From: Pontiella sulfatireligans
GTDB lineage: Bacteria > Verrucomicrobiota > Kiritimatiellia > Kiritimatiellales > Pontiellaceae
Direction of reading: 5' to 3'
Length of the DNA: 64,000 bases
Assembly: GCF_900890705.1 (NCBI RefSeq)
Contig: NZ_CAAHFH010000002.1
Location: 930,001-994,000 of the forward strand
Position 1 is the first letter of the stretch. The number at the start of each line of letters is the position of its first letter. Of the stretch, positions 46,043 through 56,660 are shown one piece after another. The notes under the pieces were generated by a model, which was not told the DNA's origin, searched no databases, and saw only the letters and a program-made list of their open reading frames with translations. The position numbers were made by a program, and so were the translations under genes.

Positions 46043-49000
46043 TTACCACGTTGTGGTGACGCCAAGGGAATAGCTCCGGCCTTGCTTGTAGCTCCTTTTG
46101 AAGAGGTCTTCGTCCTTGTCGCGATAAACCTCCTCAATGCTCGGGTTCAGCAGATTCTTCGCTTGAAAGGTGAGCTTCCAGTGCTCGAAAAGATCTTGGC
46201 TAAAACTGAAGTTCAGGATTCCGACCGACTTTGCATATACATTAGGAATGGCAATGCTGTCCCCTTGGCTATCGGCGCCAACGGATGCCCCGCTCTTCAG
46301 CATTTCACCGCGCAGGTTGTAGAACAGTCCAAGCGAGGTTCCAAAGCGCTCGTTGTCGTAGGTGGCATTGATGTTGAACAGATACTCGGGCTGCCCTTCC
46401 ATGTCGCGTTCCTTGCTGTCCAAGCCATACAAGGCCAACGACTCGCCGAGATCCTTGGGCACCACCACGTGGGCGTCGATCTTGGTGTAGTTCACCCCGA
46501 TGGCGAATCCCTCCAAGTCCTCATGAATGAAGTCCAGCGATGAACGGGCTTCCAGCTCATACCCCTTGACTTCGCCCGAGGGATAGTTGACCGCTTGAAT
46601 GTATTCCTCCCCCAGATATCCGAAGGTTTCCCTGTCGATTGGATTATCGATGTCCTTCTTGAACACACTGGCGGCGAACATGCGTCCGGGGGTCGGAAAA
46701 AACTCCAGGCGGACGTCGTAGTTTTTGATGGTGGATATTTCGAGATCGTTGTTGCCGATAAAGGTTTCGTCTTCGATGTAGTCGTACGTAATCACCGGTG
46801 CAAGCTCGAGGAACGTTGGCCGGGCAATCGTTTCGGCATAGTTCAGCCGCAGCTTAAGCGGCTCGATAATGTCATAGACTACGCCCACTGAGGGGAGCCA
46901 ATCATCCTGCTCGATGTCGGCCCGTGATCCGGCCTGGTTTGTTGCATCGACCGAATAGTAATATCCACCGCTGGGAAGTTCGTTTTTCTTGATATACGGA
47001 AACGCCCGCTCAGGATCAATTTCTTCGTAGTCGGAGGACGGGTCGATGGAAATGTCGGTTTTTTCAAACCGTGCGCCGGCGATGAGTTTCAACTGCGTCG
47101 TCACCGGGAACTCCATCATGCCGTAGTAGGCCATGATGTCCTGTTCACCATCATAATCGACATCCCTTAGCTTGGGGAGCAGCTGCCACAACATGCTGTT
47201 TTGATATTCGGCCGATCCGATCCGGTCCGGGTCGGTGAATACGTCGGTCCAAAGCGCGCCCTCTTCATCGGAGGTGTAGGTTCCGAGGGTTCGCGCCCGT
47301 TCATAGGCCTCGACATTCGGCTGCCCCTGCCAGCCCTCATACGCAGCTAAATAGCCCGCCTCATCGAACGCAAAGTATGGGGGAACCGGCAAAAAGTTTA
47401 TGTAGTCATTCGCATTAGGCTCGCCGGACGGTTTGGATTGCGGGGCCATGTCGTAATAGTAGCTGTGCTGCTTGTAGGTGCGGTCTGTATCGTCCTTCGC
47501 CCACCCCATCTTGATGCTCCCCTCGCTATCCGCAAACGCGCCCGACCCGGTGAAGAGGCCATACAAATCGAGGGCCGGGATGGTAAACGGAAGCTTTAGG
47601 TTGGACCCCCACTGGCCGTTGTCGTCTTTGGTGTTGCGCCAAGCGCGCGAAGTTGAATCGGAAGCCGAGCCCGATGATCCGTCGGCCTGCTGCTGAAAGC
47701 GGTATGTTCCATCTCCATTGTCATACACATAGTTTTTGAAGGTACGCACATCCGGCTCGTCCTGTTCGGCCTCGTTAAGCGACCAAAACCAGTCCAGCTC
47801 CGCGCCTAAGCGGGGCGTGAACAATTCATCCAGCTTATGGGAGCCCTGCAGCTGAAAGAGGTCCAGAGAGCGTTCAACATAATAGATGCTCTGCTTCTGC
47901 GTAATTGAATCGTCGTTTTCGGTGGGGATCAATTCCTTGATCTGTGCATTGTCGGAGGTCACCTGGTTATGAAGCACAACCACTCCCACTTCGTGGTTGT
48001 CGCCATACTGCACAGCCGCGCTGCCGAGCGCGCTCCACTTTACCTCCTCCGTGCCGGTCTGGGTTTTATATTGATTCGTTACACTGTTGTCCGGAAGGTC
48101 CAACGTGGCTTTGGAGTATGACTGTTCGCGCGCATTCTTATAGTAAAACTTATCGTCGTGGGTAAACGCCGCACTGCCGCCAATCGTCCAGTTGTCGCCT
48201 AGCGTCATTTTGCCGCCCCCGCTGATGCCGAATCCCCAATTGGGGCCGGGTGCATCCCGCTTAATCCCCATTACGGGATCTACGCCCCGAACAATCCGGT
48301 CGAGCGCCTCATGTTCGGGGTCGTTGGGGTTCGCGGCATCGGCCAAAGTTTCAAAGGAGGAGTCCTCCCCCGAGATCAGGCCGTCCTCTTCCATGGTCGG
48401 CATGCCCTTGACCATGTCGCGGTCGCCGTCGGCCGCACCCCAGAAGTCGACGCCGCCGCCTTTATACGTCACAAAATCATCGTTCCCGGTGGATTCCGAG
48501 TTGTATTCGCCCTTAACGGAAAACTTAAGGAAGGGTTCGTCGGGAATGGATTTGGTCCGGATGTCGATGCCCCCGCCGGTATAGTCGCCGGGCAGGTCGG
48601 GGGTAAAGTTTTTGTAGACCGTCATGCTTTCAATGGTCCCCGCCGGAAAAATATCCATATGAACCGCACGCTTCTTTGGATCTGCACTCGGCACGCGTAT
48701 GCCGTTGACGGTTGTCCCAACGTAGCGGTCGCTTAGACCGCGGACACTTGCATATTTTCCGTCCACAACGGTTGCGCCGGTCACGAGCTTAAGCGCCCCG
48801 GCGGCATCGCTGGCCCCGGCCTTGCTCATCAAATCCGCGCCGACCGAATCCATCATGCCCACGCTGTCCATGCGCAGGTTGAGCAACCCGATCTCTGAGG
48901 CGCCGCCCAGTTGAATGTCGCGGACGACGAGCTCATCCATTTCCTCATATTCACCCGCCAGCGAGACGTCCACATCCGTCAGCTGCGCTTCAACCACAAC

Positions 49001-49258
49001 GACTTCGCTCCTTATAAATCGGGAATAGCCCGACTTGCTGAACATTATGGTATAGGCCCCCGGAGCAACCGCCTCCAAATAATAGTTGCCGGCTTCATCC
49101 GTCTCCACCTCTTGCTCTGTTTCAGAGACATGTACCTTCACGCCGGACAGCGGCACCTCGAAATCGGCATCCATCACCATGCCCCGAATCCCGCCTTGCT
49201 GCCCAAACACCGAGAGGCAAGCAAACGTCAGAATGAATAAAACAACATGCTTCCTCAT
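46043..49258 (-). CDS. TonB-dependent outer-membrane receptor
   Basis: 1071 residues: signal peptide (MRKHVVLFILTFACLSVFG), a carboxypeptidase-regulatory-like Ig domain (about 22-100, IRGMVMDADFEVPLSGVKVH), a likely TonB box (MDELVVRD, near 106), the plug (about 125-245, KYASVRGLSDRYVGTTVNGI) and a 22-strand barrel ending SYSLGVTTTW. The ligand is not evident. Its ATG overlaps the stop of the upstream exported-protein gene by 4 nt (ATGA), so the two are translationally coupled. It is followed by the whole energy-transducing set. Confidence 0.93.
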   Translation of the reverse strand: MRKHVVLFILTFACLSVFGQQGGIRGMVMDADFEVPLSGVKVHVSETEQEVETDEAGNYYLEAVAPGAYTIMFSKSGYSRFIRSEVVVVEAQLTDVDVSLAGEYEEMDELVVRDIQLGGASEIGLLNLRMDSVGMMDSVGADLMSKAGASDAAGALKLVTGATVVDGKYASVRGLSDRYVGTTVNGIRVPSADPKKRAVHMDIFPAGTIESMTVYKNFTPDLPGDYTGGGIDIRTKSIPDEPFLKFSVKGEYNSESTGNDDFVTYKGGGVDFWGAADGDRDMVKGMPTMEEDGLISGEDSSFETLADAANPNDPEHEALDRIVRGVDPVMGIKRDAPGPNWGFGISGGGKMTLGDNWTIGGSAAFTHDDKFYYKNAREQSYSKATLDLPDNSVTNQYKTQTGTEEVKWSALGSAAVQYGDNHEVGVVVLHNQVTSDNAQIKELIPTENDDSITQKQSIYYVERSLDLFQLQGSHKLDELFTPRLGAELDWFWSLNEAEQDEPDVRTFKNYVYDNGDGTYRFQQQADGSSGSASDSTSRAWRNTKDDNGQWGSNLKLPFTIPALDLYGLFTGSGAFADSEGSIKMGWAKDDTDRTYKQHSYYYDMAPQSKPSGEPNANDYINFLPVPPYFAFDEAGYLAAYEGWQGQPNVEAYERARTLGTYTSDEEGALWTDVFTDPDRIGSAEYQNSMLWQLLPKLRDVDYDGEQDIMAYYGMMEFPVTTQLKLIAGARFEKTDISIDPSSDYEEIDPERAFPYIKKNELPSGGYYYSVDATNQAGSRADIEQDDWLPSVGVVYDIIEPLKLRLNYAETIARPTFLELAPVITYDYIEDETFIGNNDLEISTIKNYDVRLEFFPTPGRMFAASVFKKDIDNPIDRETFGYLGEEYIQAVNYPSGEVKGYELEARSSLDFIHEDLEGFAIGVNYTKIDAHVVVPKDLGESLALYGLDSKERDMEGQPEYLFNINATYDNERFGTSLGLFYNLRGEMLKSGASVGADSQGDSIAIPNVYAKSVGILNFSFSQDLFEHWKLTFQAKNLLNPSIEEVYRDKDEDLFKRSYKQGRSYSLGVTTTW

Positions 49259-50412
49259 GGGTTAAATCCCTTCAATCCCGTGTCGAGGCGATCCGAGAAC
49301 GAACCAAGAGCAATGCCCTCTGTACCGTCAAAAGCCAAACAAATGTCAACATAAGCCATCGCACGCGGCCGCGGATTTTCCAGCGCGGATGCAATCTCCA
49401 ACGCACGGTCATACCCCTCAATAGACTTGGGCTTCATTCCGGCATTTGCGTAAGCTTTGGCCAACTGAGCCAACGCCGCCGGCTGCTCAATGGCTTGGAG
49501 CGTCTCAATCAGCTCCTCGGCCATACCAGCAACATCCTGAAAGGCATCGCTGCGGCCACAGGCCGTTGCTGCTTCCGCCGCCTGAATCAACAAGGGAACC
49601 TTGACAAAGTCGGGGAGCCTTAATCCCATGAGCTGAGCAGCAACGGCATCCAGCCATTCGCCGGCATTGGTTTTTTCGCCGGCAGGCGCAAGCGCACGGA
49701 TCACCTGAAGCTTAAAATCAAAACTCTTCCACCCAGGAACCAACCCCGCGCTTTCATAGGCTTTCTTCAGCACGAGCCGCCGTGCATCCTGGTCCAGTGC
49801 GGTGTGCTGGCTGAGCGACAGATACTGCTGCGTCGACCAGATATTGAACTCCCACTCCTCAGCAGGAACTTCAAGATTCATCGACAGCAGCGGCGCCAGC
49901 GAGTTCGACCAGCTTTCAGGATTGGCGGAGGAAAGCTCCGCATAAATTTGGAGCCATTCATTGGGTTTGCCGCCCGTCGCTTCCGCATCCGGCAGCATGC
50001 CCATATAGGCTTGGGCCAGTTCAATATGCTGCTCAATCCGTTCCTTGCGCCACTCGGATTCCGTTCGCAAATCAAGCTTGGCCCTCGCGAGGCTTTTGAG
50101 GGCTTCAACATCGTTTCCATGTTCCGCATAATATGCCGCGAGGTCAGCATGCAGCACCCCGCGCCGCCACCCTTCGATTTGCTGCGCCAAATCATGGGCC
50201 TCTGCGGGGAGGCCGTCCGAGAGATAGGCCACCGCTATTTTTTCCTGGCACTTGGCCTTGTCCTTGGCATCGGTCTTGATGCAGCAGGCGAAAGACCAGC
50301 CATATTCCAGAGCGGTCGTGTTGGATGCCACCTGCGTGCCGGATGGGGAAGCCGCCAACAACTGCACGCAGAGCAGAGGAAGCATGAAAAGAGGGGTCTT
50401 CTTGGATTTCAT
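49255..50412 (-). CDS. Exported TPR-like helical protein
   Basis: 385 residues with a signal peptide (MKSKKTPLFMLPLLCVQLLA) and an alpha-helical body that includes degenerate tetratricopeptide pairs (AYLSDGLPAEAHDLAQQIEG, LAQLAKAYANAGMKPKSIEG YDRALEIA). No named family is recognised. An early CC pair (FACCIKTDAK) and CQEK may form disulfides. The 4-nt overlap with the receptor gene implies a stoichiometric partner, perhaps a periplasmic or surface accessory protein. It lies directly after a terminator hairpin (50447-50473). Confidence 0.8.
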   Translation of the reverse strand: MKSKKTPLFMLPLLCVQLLAASPSGTQVASNTTALEYGWSFACCIKTDAKDKAKCQEKIAVAYLSDGLPAEAHDLAQQIEGWRRGVLHADLAAYYAEHGNDVEALKSLARAKLDLRTESEWRKERIEQHIELAQAYMGMLPDAEATGGKPNEWLQIYAELSSANPESWSNSLAPLLSMNLEVPAEEWEFNIWSTQQYLSLSQHTALDQDARRLVLKKAYESAGLVPGWKSFDFKLQVIRALAPAGEKTNAGEWLDAVAAQLMGLRLPDFVKVPLLIQAAEAATACGRSDAFQDVAGMAEELIETLQAIEQPAALAQLAKAYANAGMKPKSIEGYDRALEIASALENPRPRAMAYVDICLAFDGTEGIALGSFSDRLDTGLKGFNP

Positions 50413-50446
50413 AGATTTTTTATTTCGGGTTTAGCTAATAAAAAAG

Positions 50447-50473
50447 CTGATAACGGGCAACGCCCGTTATCAG
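50447..50473 (-). terminator. Terminator inside the TonB locus
   Basis: Perfect 12-bp stem CTGATAACGGGC/GCCCGTTATCAG with an AAC loop, followed on the minus strand by CTTTTTTATT. It lies between the secreted beta-helix gene and the exported TPR-like gene, so it would make the first gene strongly expressed and the rest attenuated. Confidence 0.85.
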
Positions 50474-50501
50474 TGTCCTTTGAGCGCGGAACGCGCCGTT
50501 G

Positions 50502-52229
50502 CTACATCACGACGACCTGGTAGACCTTGCTGTCGTCCAGCATTTCGGTGGTGAAGGTCACGTAGCCGCCTGTGCCTTCAACAATGCCAACATTGGTCCA
50601 TGGGCCGGGAAGAGTCGCTTCCTGAACATAGTAGGTGACGCCGAGAACCGTTTCGAATTCGATGCTGTAGCCAGCAAACCCATTCAGAACCGGAGCCGGA
50701 ACGGTGTCCGAGATGCCCACGAAGTATCCTAGGCGGTCGGCGGTCGTCCAGTTGGCGGCCCAGTTGTAGGAACCAAATGCGCCGGCATAGTTGGCCTTGG
50801 CAAAGAATCCGTCCACCGGAACGTTCATCGATACCGAAGCCGCATCGTTGGCGGCAGACGGATTCAAGAAAAACACCGAATTGTAATCTTTCCCGCCAAT
50901 CGTCGTTGCGATCGGACTGCGGAAAAGGGAGGCAATCGGCGAAGAAGCCGCATAGGTGTTGTTAGAGGCGAACGGATTGAATCCATCAGCTGTTCCGTAA
51001 TGCTCTTTGCTGGAATCGCCGCTGGAAGCGCCATAGGTCTGGCCTTCAGCCGCATTGTCCGGAATGTCGGTGCCGGTGCCAATGTTGAAAAACACGTTGC
51101 CCTTGAGCTCAAGCATCTTTCCGCCGGTCGAATGCGTGTAATAGGCATCGTTGACATAGTCGAGCGTCGTCTTGTAGCCGGAACCGTCGGTGCTGGACGG
51201 ATCTTTTTCGATCAGCATCGGTGCGCCGCCAAAGTCCATGAATACGCTGTTGTAGTAACGGCCGGCGGTTCCATCGCGGAAGTGCAGCGCCGTGTTCTTG
51301 GTGTCCGCCGTGTTGGCAAGGCCGATATAGGTGGCGTTATAAATGGTCGGGCAAGAGCTCGGCTGGCTGGAGTCGCCGTCGCCACCGTCCATTTCCGAAC
51401 CTTTGTCGGACTTGTCGTCCGTTTCAGCGAGCGGGCCCTGGACGTTCATCCAGAATTGGCCTTTGCCGCGGAAGCCCTGATCCCAGTCAAAGCCATCGTC
51501 GCCCACGCTCCACACCAGCATGTATTTGGTGTCTACCGTCGATCCAAAAAACTCAACCCCGTCATCCTTGTTCTGGAAAACTTCAACGTGGTCGATTTTG
51601 GTTTCACGGCCGACCGCGCCTAGCGTCAACCCATTGATTTCGTTGTCCGATCCAATCACGTAACCGCCGTAGCGAATGGAGACGTAGCTGATTTCGCCGC
51701 TATCGTCATCATCGTCGCCGCCTCCATATTTGGATACGTCACCGAAATCTTCGATGCCTTCAATCTGCAGTTCCAAAGACCCATCCGGAGACGGAGTTCC
51801 GGGATCGCCGACATCGGTGGCAATATAGCTGTTGCCCAGAACGATCAAACCGCCCCAGTGCTCCGCCATGCCGTTGTTCTGCTGGAAATAAGGTCCCGTG
51901 CCGGTCGCTCCACCAACATTGTCATCCGACTCATCCGTCATCACGATCGGAGCTTCGGCCGTTCCTTTTGCACGGATCTTGGATCCGCGGGCAATCACCA
52001 GCGCCCCCGGTCTTGCGCTCGTTCCGCCCGGCTCAAAACCGCGGATAACCGTGCCAGGCTCGATCGTCAGGGTCGCACCGTTATCAACAAAAATTACGGT
52101 ATCAAGTGTGTAAACATTGTTGGACGTCCAAACCGTACTGACCGTGATGTCCGTGGCAATATGGATGTTCGCTGCTTGCGCTGCAAAACCTGCAGCCAAC
52201 GCGGTCGCAATAATAAACTGCTTCTTCAT
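50502..52229 (-). CDS. Secreted right-handed beta-helix-like protein
   Basis: 575 residues with a signal peptide (MKKQFIIATALAAGFAAQAA). The N-terminal half reads as parallel beta-helix coils: NNGATLTIEPGTVIRG-type (VDNGATLTIEPGTVIRGFEP), GALVIARGSKIRAKGTAEAP and EISYVSIRYGGYV. An Asp cluster (GGGDDDDDSGE) could bind Ca2+. The C-terminal ~60 residues (YSIEFETVLGVTYYVQEATL) resemble a small sandwich module common at the ends of secreted proteins in this phylum group. A strong AAAGGAG precedes the ATG. As the first gene of the receptor operon it may be a ligand-binding or substrate-holding surface protein. Confidence 0.82.
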   Translation of the reverse strand: MKKQFIIATALAAGFAAQAANIHIATDITVSTVWTSNNVYTLDTVIFVDNGATLTIEPGTVIRGFEPGGTSARPGALVIARGSKIRAKGTAEAPIVMTDESDDNVGGATGTGPYFQQNNGMAEHWGGLIVLGNSYIATDVGDPGTPSPDGSLELQIEGIEDFGDVSKYGGGDDDDDSGEISYVSIRYGGYVIGSDNEINGLTLGAVGRETKIDHVEVFQNKDDGVEFFGSTVDTKYMLVWSVGDDGFDWDQGFRGKGQFWMNVQGPLAETDDKSDKGSEMDGGDGDSSQPSSCPTIYNATYIGLANTADTKNTALHFRDGTAGRYYNSVFMDFGGAPMLIEKDPSSTDGSGYKTTLDYVNDAYYTHSTGGKMLELKGNVFFNIGTGTDIPDNAAEGQTYGASSGDSSKEHYGTADGFNPFASNNTYAASSPIASLFRSPIATTIGGKDYNSVFFLNPSAANDAASVSMNVPVDGFFAKANYAGAFGSYNWAANWTTADRLGYFVGISDTVPAPVLNGFAGYSIEFETVLGVTYYVQEATLPGPWTNVGIVEGTGGYVTFTTEMLDDSKVYQVVVM

Positions 52230-52544
52230 GTCGTTCTCCTTTGTGTTTTCCCTAAAGCGATTGCGGTCACCCGCAATATTGGATTTATTTCATATGGCGT
52301 CTCAGGGAGAGAACCACCGGTCTTTTCATTTTATCCGGTCTGGTTTCTCTTCAAATCAACTGAATCGTTAAAGCGGGTGGGTTCGTTTTGGTTTATCAGT
52401 TCCGACCCAGCGGATTTGTTCCCTTTGACGCAACCCATTTGAGGGAAATCGTGTTTGGAAATGATTAGAAGAAGCTGTGAAAGCCGTTCGCATTGCGTTC
52501 GGTAAACGCAAGCGAATGGTTAGGGAAATGCGAGGAGGCGGCGT
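52230..52544. other. 315-nt gap upstream of the TonB locus
   Basis: No gene is seen. It must hold the promoter of the minus-strand TonB locus. Features are the AAAGGAG ribosome site near 52237-52243, a 6-bp inverted repeat TTGCGG-TCAC-CCGCAA (52261-52276) in the likely leader, and two direct CCGGTC words around 52303 and 52324. No clear Pho box or Fur box was found by eye. Confidence 0.5.
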
Positions 52545-52979
52545 TTACCGCGTTTTTTGGGAACCCAGCAACGCCATTGCAGCCAACAAGATCAGGCCGA
52601 TATTGCGTGCTACGCTCAGCCAGTCCATCGGCCTCGCCAAGGGCGAGCGGCTGAAGCAGCCGCAACTGAAAGCCGAGCCGCGCAAAAGGTTGATGGCAAT
52701 GCCGCCGGTGAAGAACATCAGCAAGACCAACGCAACCCACAGCGCCGCCACGCGGTACTTTGGAATAAGCAGCAGGCAGATCCCGCAGCCGATTTCCAGC
52801 CACGAGAAATAGAGCGACGCCGCATTAACCAGCGCGTCGGGCAGCAAATGAAAGCGGTAGACTGACAGAGCGAAGTCAGCCGGATAAATTATCTTGTGGT
52901 AGCCCGAAAGCAAGATGACCGCAATGATGAACGAGGCAATCCAATACGCGAGCCGATAGATTTTCTGATCGCGGGTCAT
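52545..52979 (-). CDS. MauE/DoxX-like four-helix membrane protein
   Basis: 144 residues from the ATG at 52979, which overlaps the rhodanese stop by 4 nt (ATGA). Four membrane helices and the block FSWLEIGCGICLLLIPKYRV match the MauE/DoxX group. A C-terminal AFSCGCF CxC motif may be redox-active. MauE-like proteins help disulfide or thiol chemistry in the envelope, which fits the rhodanese neighbour. Confidence 0.82.
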   Translation of the reverse strand: MTRDQKIYRLAYWIASFIIAVILLSGYHKIIYPADFALSVYRFHLLPDALVNAASLYFSWLEIGCGICLLLIPKYRVAALWVALVLLMFFTGGIAINLLRGSAFSCGCFSRSPLARPMDWLSVARNIGLILLAAMALLGSQKTR

Positions 52980-53446
52980 CGTTCGACCTCCCCGCCATGC
53001 TTTTCCCACAACTCGAAGCCGTCGACATAGAGCACAAGGTTGCTCGCCCCCATCTTCTGAAGTTCTATGGCCAGCATCAGCGCATCATCACACTCGCGGG
53101 TTTTGCAATAGAGGATGAGCTCCCGGCCAGAATCAATCAACCCGCCGAGGATTGGAAAATACTCGTCTAAGGATTCGAAAGGAATAGAAGCGGCACGGGG
53201 GATGTGGCCTTGTTCAAATTCCTCGGCCGAGCGCGCATCGATGAAAATGCTTTCCAAGGTTTGGAACTTTTCGAGCGCGACAGAAAGCGGGATCACCTTG
53301 ATCTTTTGCTTCGTCGCCTTCGCCTCCACATGTCGGGACCAATCCTGCACCCATGGAATTTTTCGAGGATGAACCGAGTTCGCCACCACCGCCAACACCC
53401 CGCTCACCAGCAGGATGATTCCAATGCGCTGAAGAGTGGGGTTCAT
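52976..53446 (-). CDS. Membrane-anchored rhodanese-like protein
   Basis: 156 residues: an N-terminal membrane helix (IGIILLVSGVLAVVANSV), then one rhodanese domain with FIDARSAEEFEQGHIPRAAS and the active-site Cys in LILYCKTRECDD. It probably moves or senses sulfane sulfur at the membrane. Its ATG shares one base with the upstream stop (TAATG), and the next gene overlaps by 4 nt, so the three genes are translationally coupled. Confidence 0.9.
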   Translation of the reverse strand: MNPTLQRIGIILLVSGVLAVVANSVHPRKIPWVQDWSRHVEAKATKQKIKVIPLSVALEKFQTLESIFIDARSAEEFEQGHIPRAASIPFESLDEYFPILGGLIDSGRELILYCKTRECDDALMLAIELQKMGASNLVLYVDGFELWEKHGGEVER

Positions 53447-53763
53447 TATTTGGAAGAGGACGAACCGTATTCGGGAGGCGTCTCGGCAACGTTAAGGATC
53501 TGTTCCTTGTTCGGCCAGGCGCCTGTTGCTTCGAAGTAGAGGGTTTCGGGGGCGATATCCAGCTCGCCATCGTTCCATGTGATCGTATTCCAATCAGGAT
53601 CGATGGAATACAGCTTGAACTGCTCAACATCAAGAAGAACCGAGAAAACGCCGCCTTTGTCGATAAACGGCTTAAAATCAACCTCGCCCGAGGCTCCGTC
53701 GGCAAACGACAGCTTTAGGCGGAGCCCGTCAACATGCTCAACTGTGACTACGTCGTAGTTCAT
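53446..53763 (-). CDS. DUF2442 family protein
   Basis: 105 residues. The first ~85 match DUF2442 (VTVEHVDGLRLKLSFADGAS, then FKLYSIDPDWNTITWNDGEL), small proteins often near toxin-antitoxin or regulatory genes, of unknown function. The Ser-rich tail (YGSSSSK) is short. It is the first gene of the rhodanese/MauE-like unit. No partner DUF4160 gene is adjacent. Confidence 0.85.
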   Translation of the reverse strand: MNYDVVTVEHVDGLRLKLSFADGASGEVDFKPFIDKGGVFSVLLDVEQFKLYSIDPDWNTITWNDGELDIAPETLYFEATGAWPNKEQILNVAETPPEYGSSSSK

Positions 53764-53780
53764 TGCTCCGGAACGGAGAT

Positions 53781-53843
53781 GAGGCTTCTAGCCTCGTTGC
53801 GCACGCAAAGTTCAGCGCAACGCGACTGGAAGCACGCGTCTAC
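53781..53843 (-). repeat. Hairpin cluster with GTAG-type REP after gyrA
   Basis: Three hairpins lie side by side: GAGGCT-TCT-AGCCTC (53781-53795), GTTGCGC/GCGCAAC (53796-53821) and, on the minus strand, GTAG followed by ACGCG...CGCGT (53843-53820). The last reads GTAGACGCGTGCTTCCAG, matching the REP after secA (23352) over GTAGACG..TGCTTCC and TTGCGC.TGAAC. It starts two bases after the gyrA stop and may terminate gyrA. Confidence 0.65.
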
Positions 53844-53844
53844 A

Positions 53845-56391
<2,547 letters not shown>

Positions 56392-56432
56392 AATAGGGCT
56401 TTCGTGTTTTTTAAATCCGTTTCAGGCTCGGT

Positions 56433-56639
56433 CTAGTCGGCGTCTTCCAGCTTGTGAATATGCTCGGCAATTTTCTTTTCGATCTGGCTTATTTCCTTCG
56501 GGGAATCGAGCTCCAGCTCAACCACCCCGGCCAGTTCTTCAAGTGCTTCGATTTTCGTTAAACCAAACCCAAACAAATTTTTGCGTCCGGCTATTTTTGC
56601 AGTGTATCCGTCTTTGTCTTTAACTAGTTCCACTTTCAT
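56433..56639 (-). CDS. Small HicB-like ORF between gyrB and gyrA
   Basis: 68 residues. KVELVKDKDGYTAKIAGRKN followed by FGFGLTKIEALEELAGVVEL has the beta-beta-beta-alpha order of the HicB antitoxin N-terminal fold, but there is no HicA toxin and no DNA-binding tail. Spacing is 21 nt after gyrB and 41 nt before gyrA. Spacing and codon use support a real gene. Function is unknown. Confidence 0.65.
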   Translation of the reverse strand: MKVELVKDKDGYTAKIAGRKNLFGFGLTKIEALEELAGVVELELDSPKEISQIEKKIAEHIHKLEDAD

Positions 56640-56660
56640 TTTCGCAGCCTTCCGAAAAAT

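Noticed and set aside
50502..52229. PEP-CTERM or type IX sorting signal at the end of the beta-helix protein
   Set aside because: The C-terminus ends SKVYQVVVM with no PEP motif, hydrophobic helix or basic tail, and no typical type IX domain was recognised.
52230..52544. Pho box controlling the TonB locus
   Set aside because: The regulator is PhoB-like in class, but no pair of CTGTCAT-like direct repeats was found by eye upstream of the first gene.
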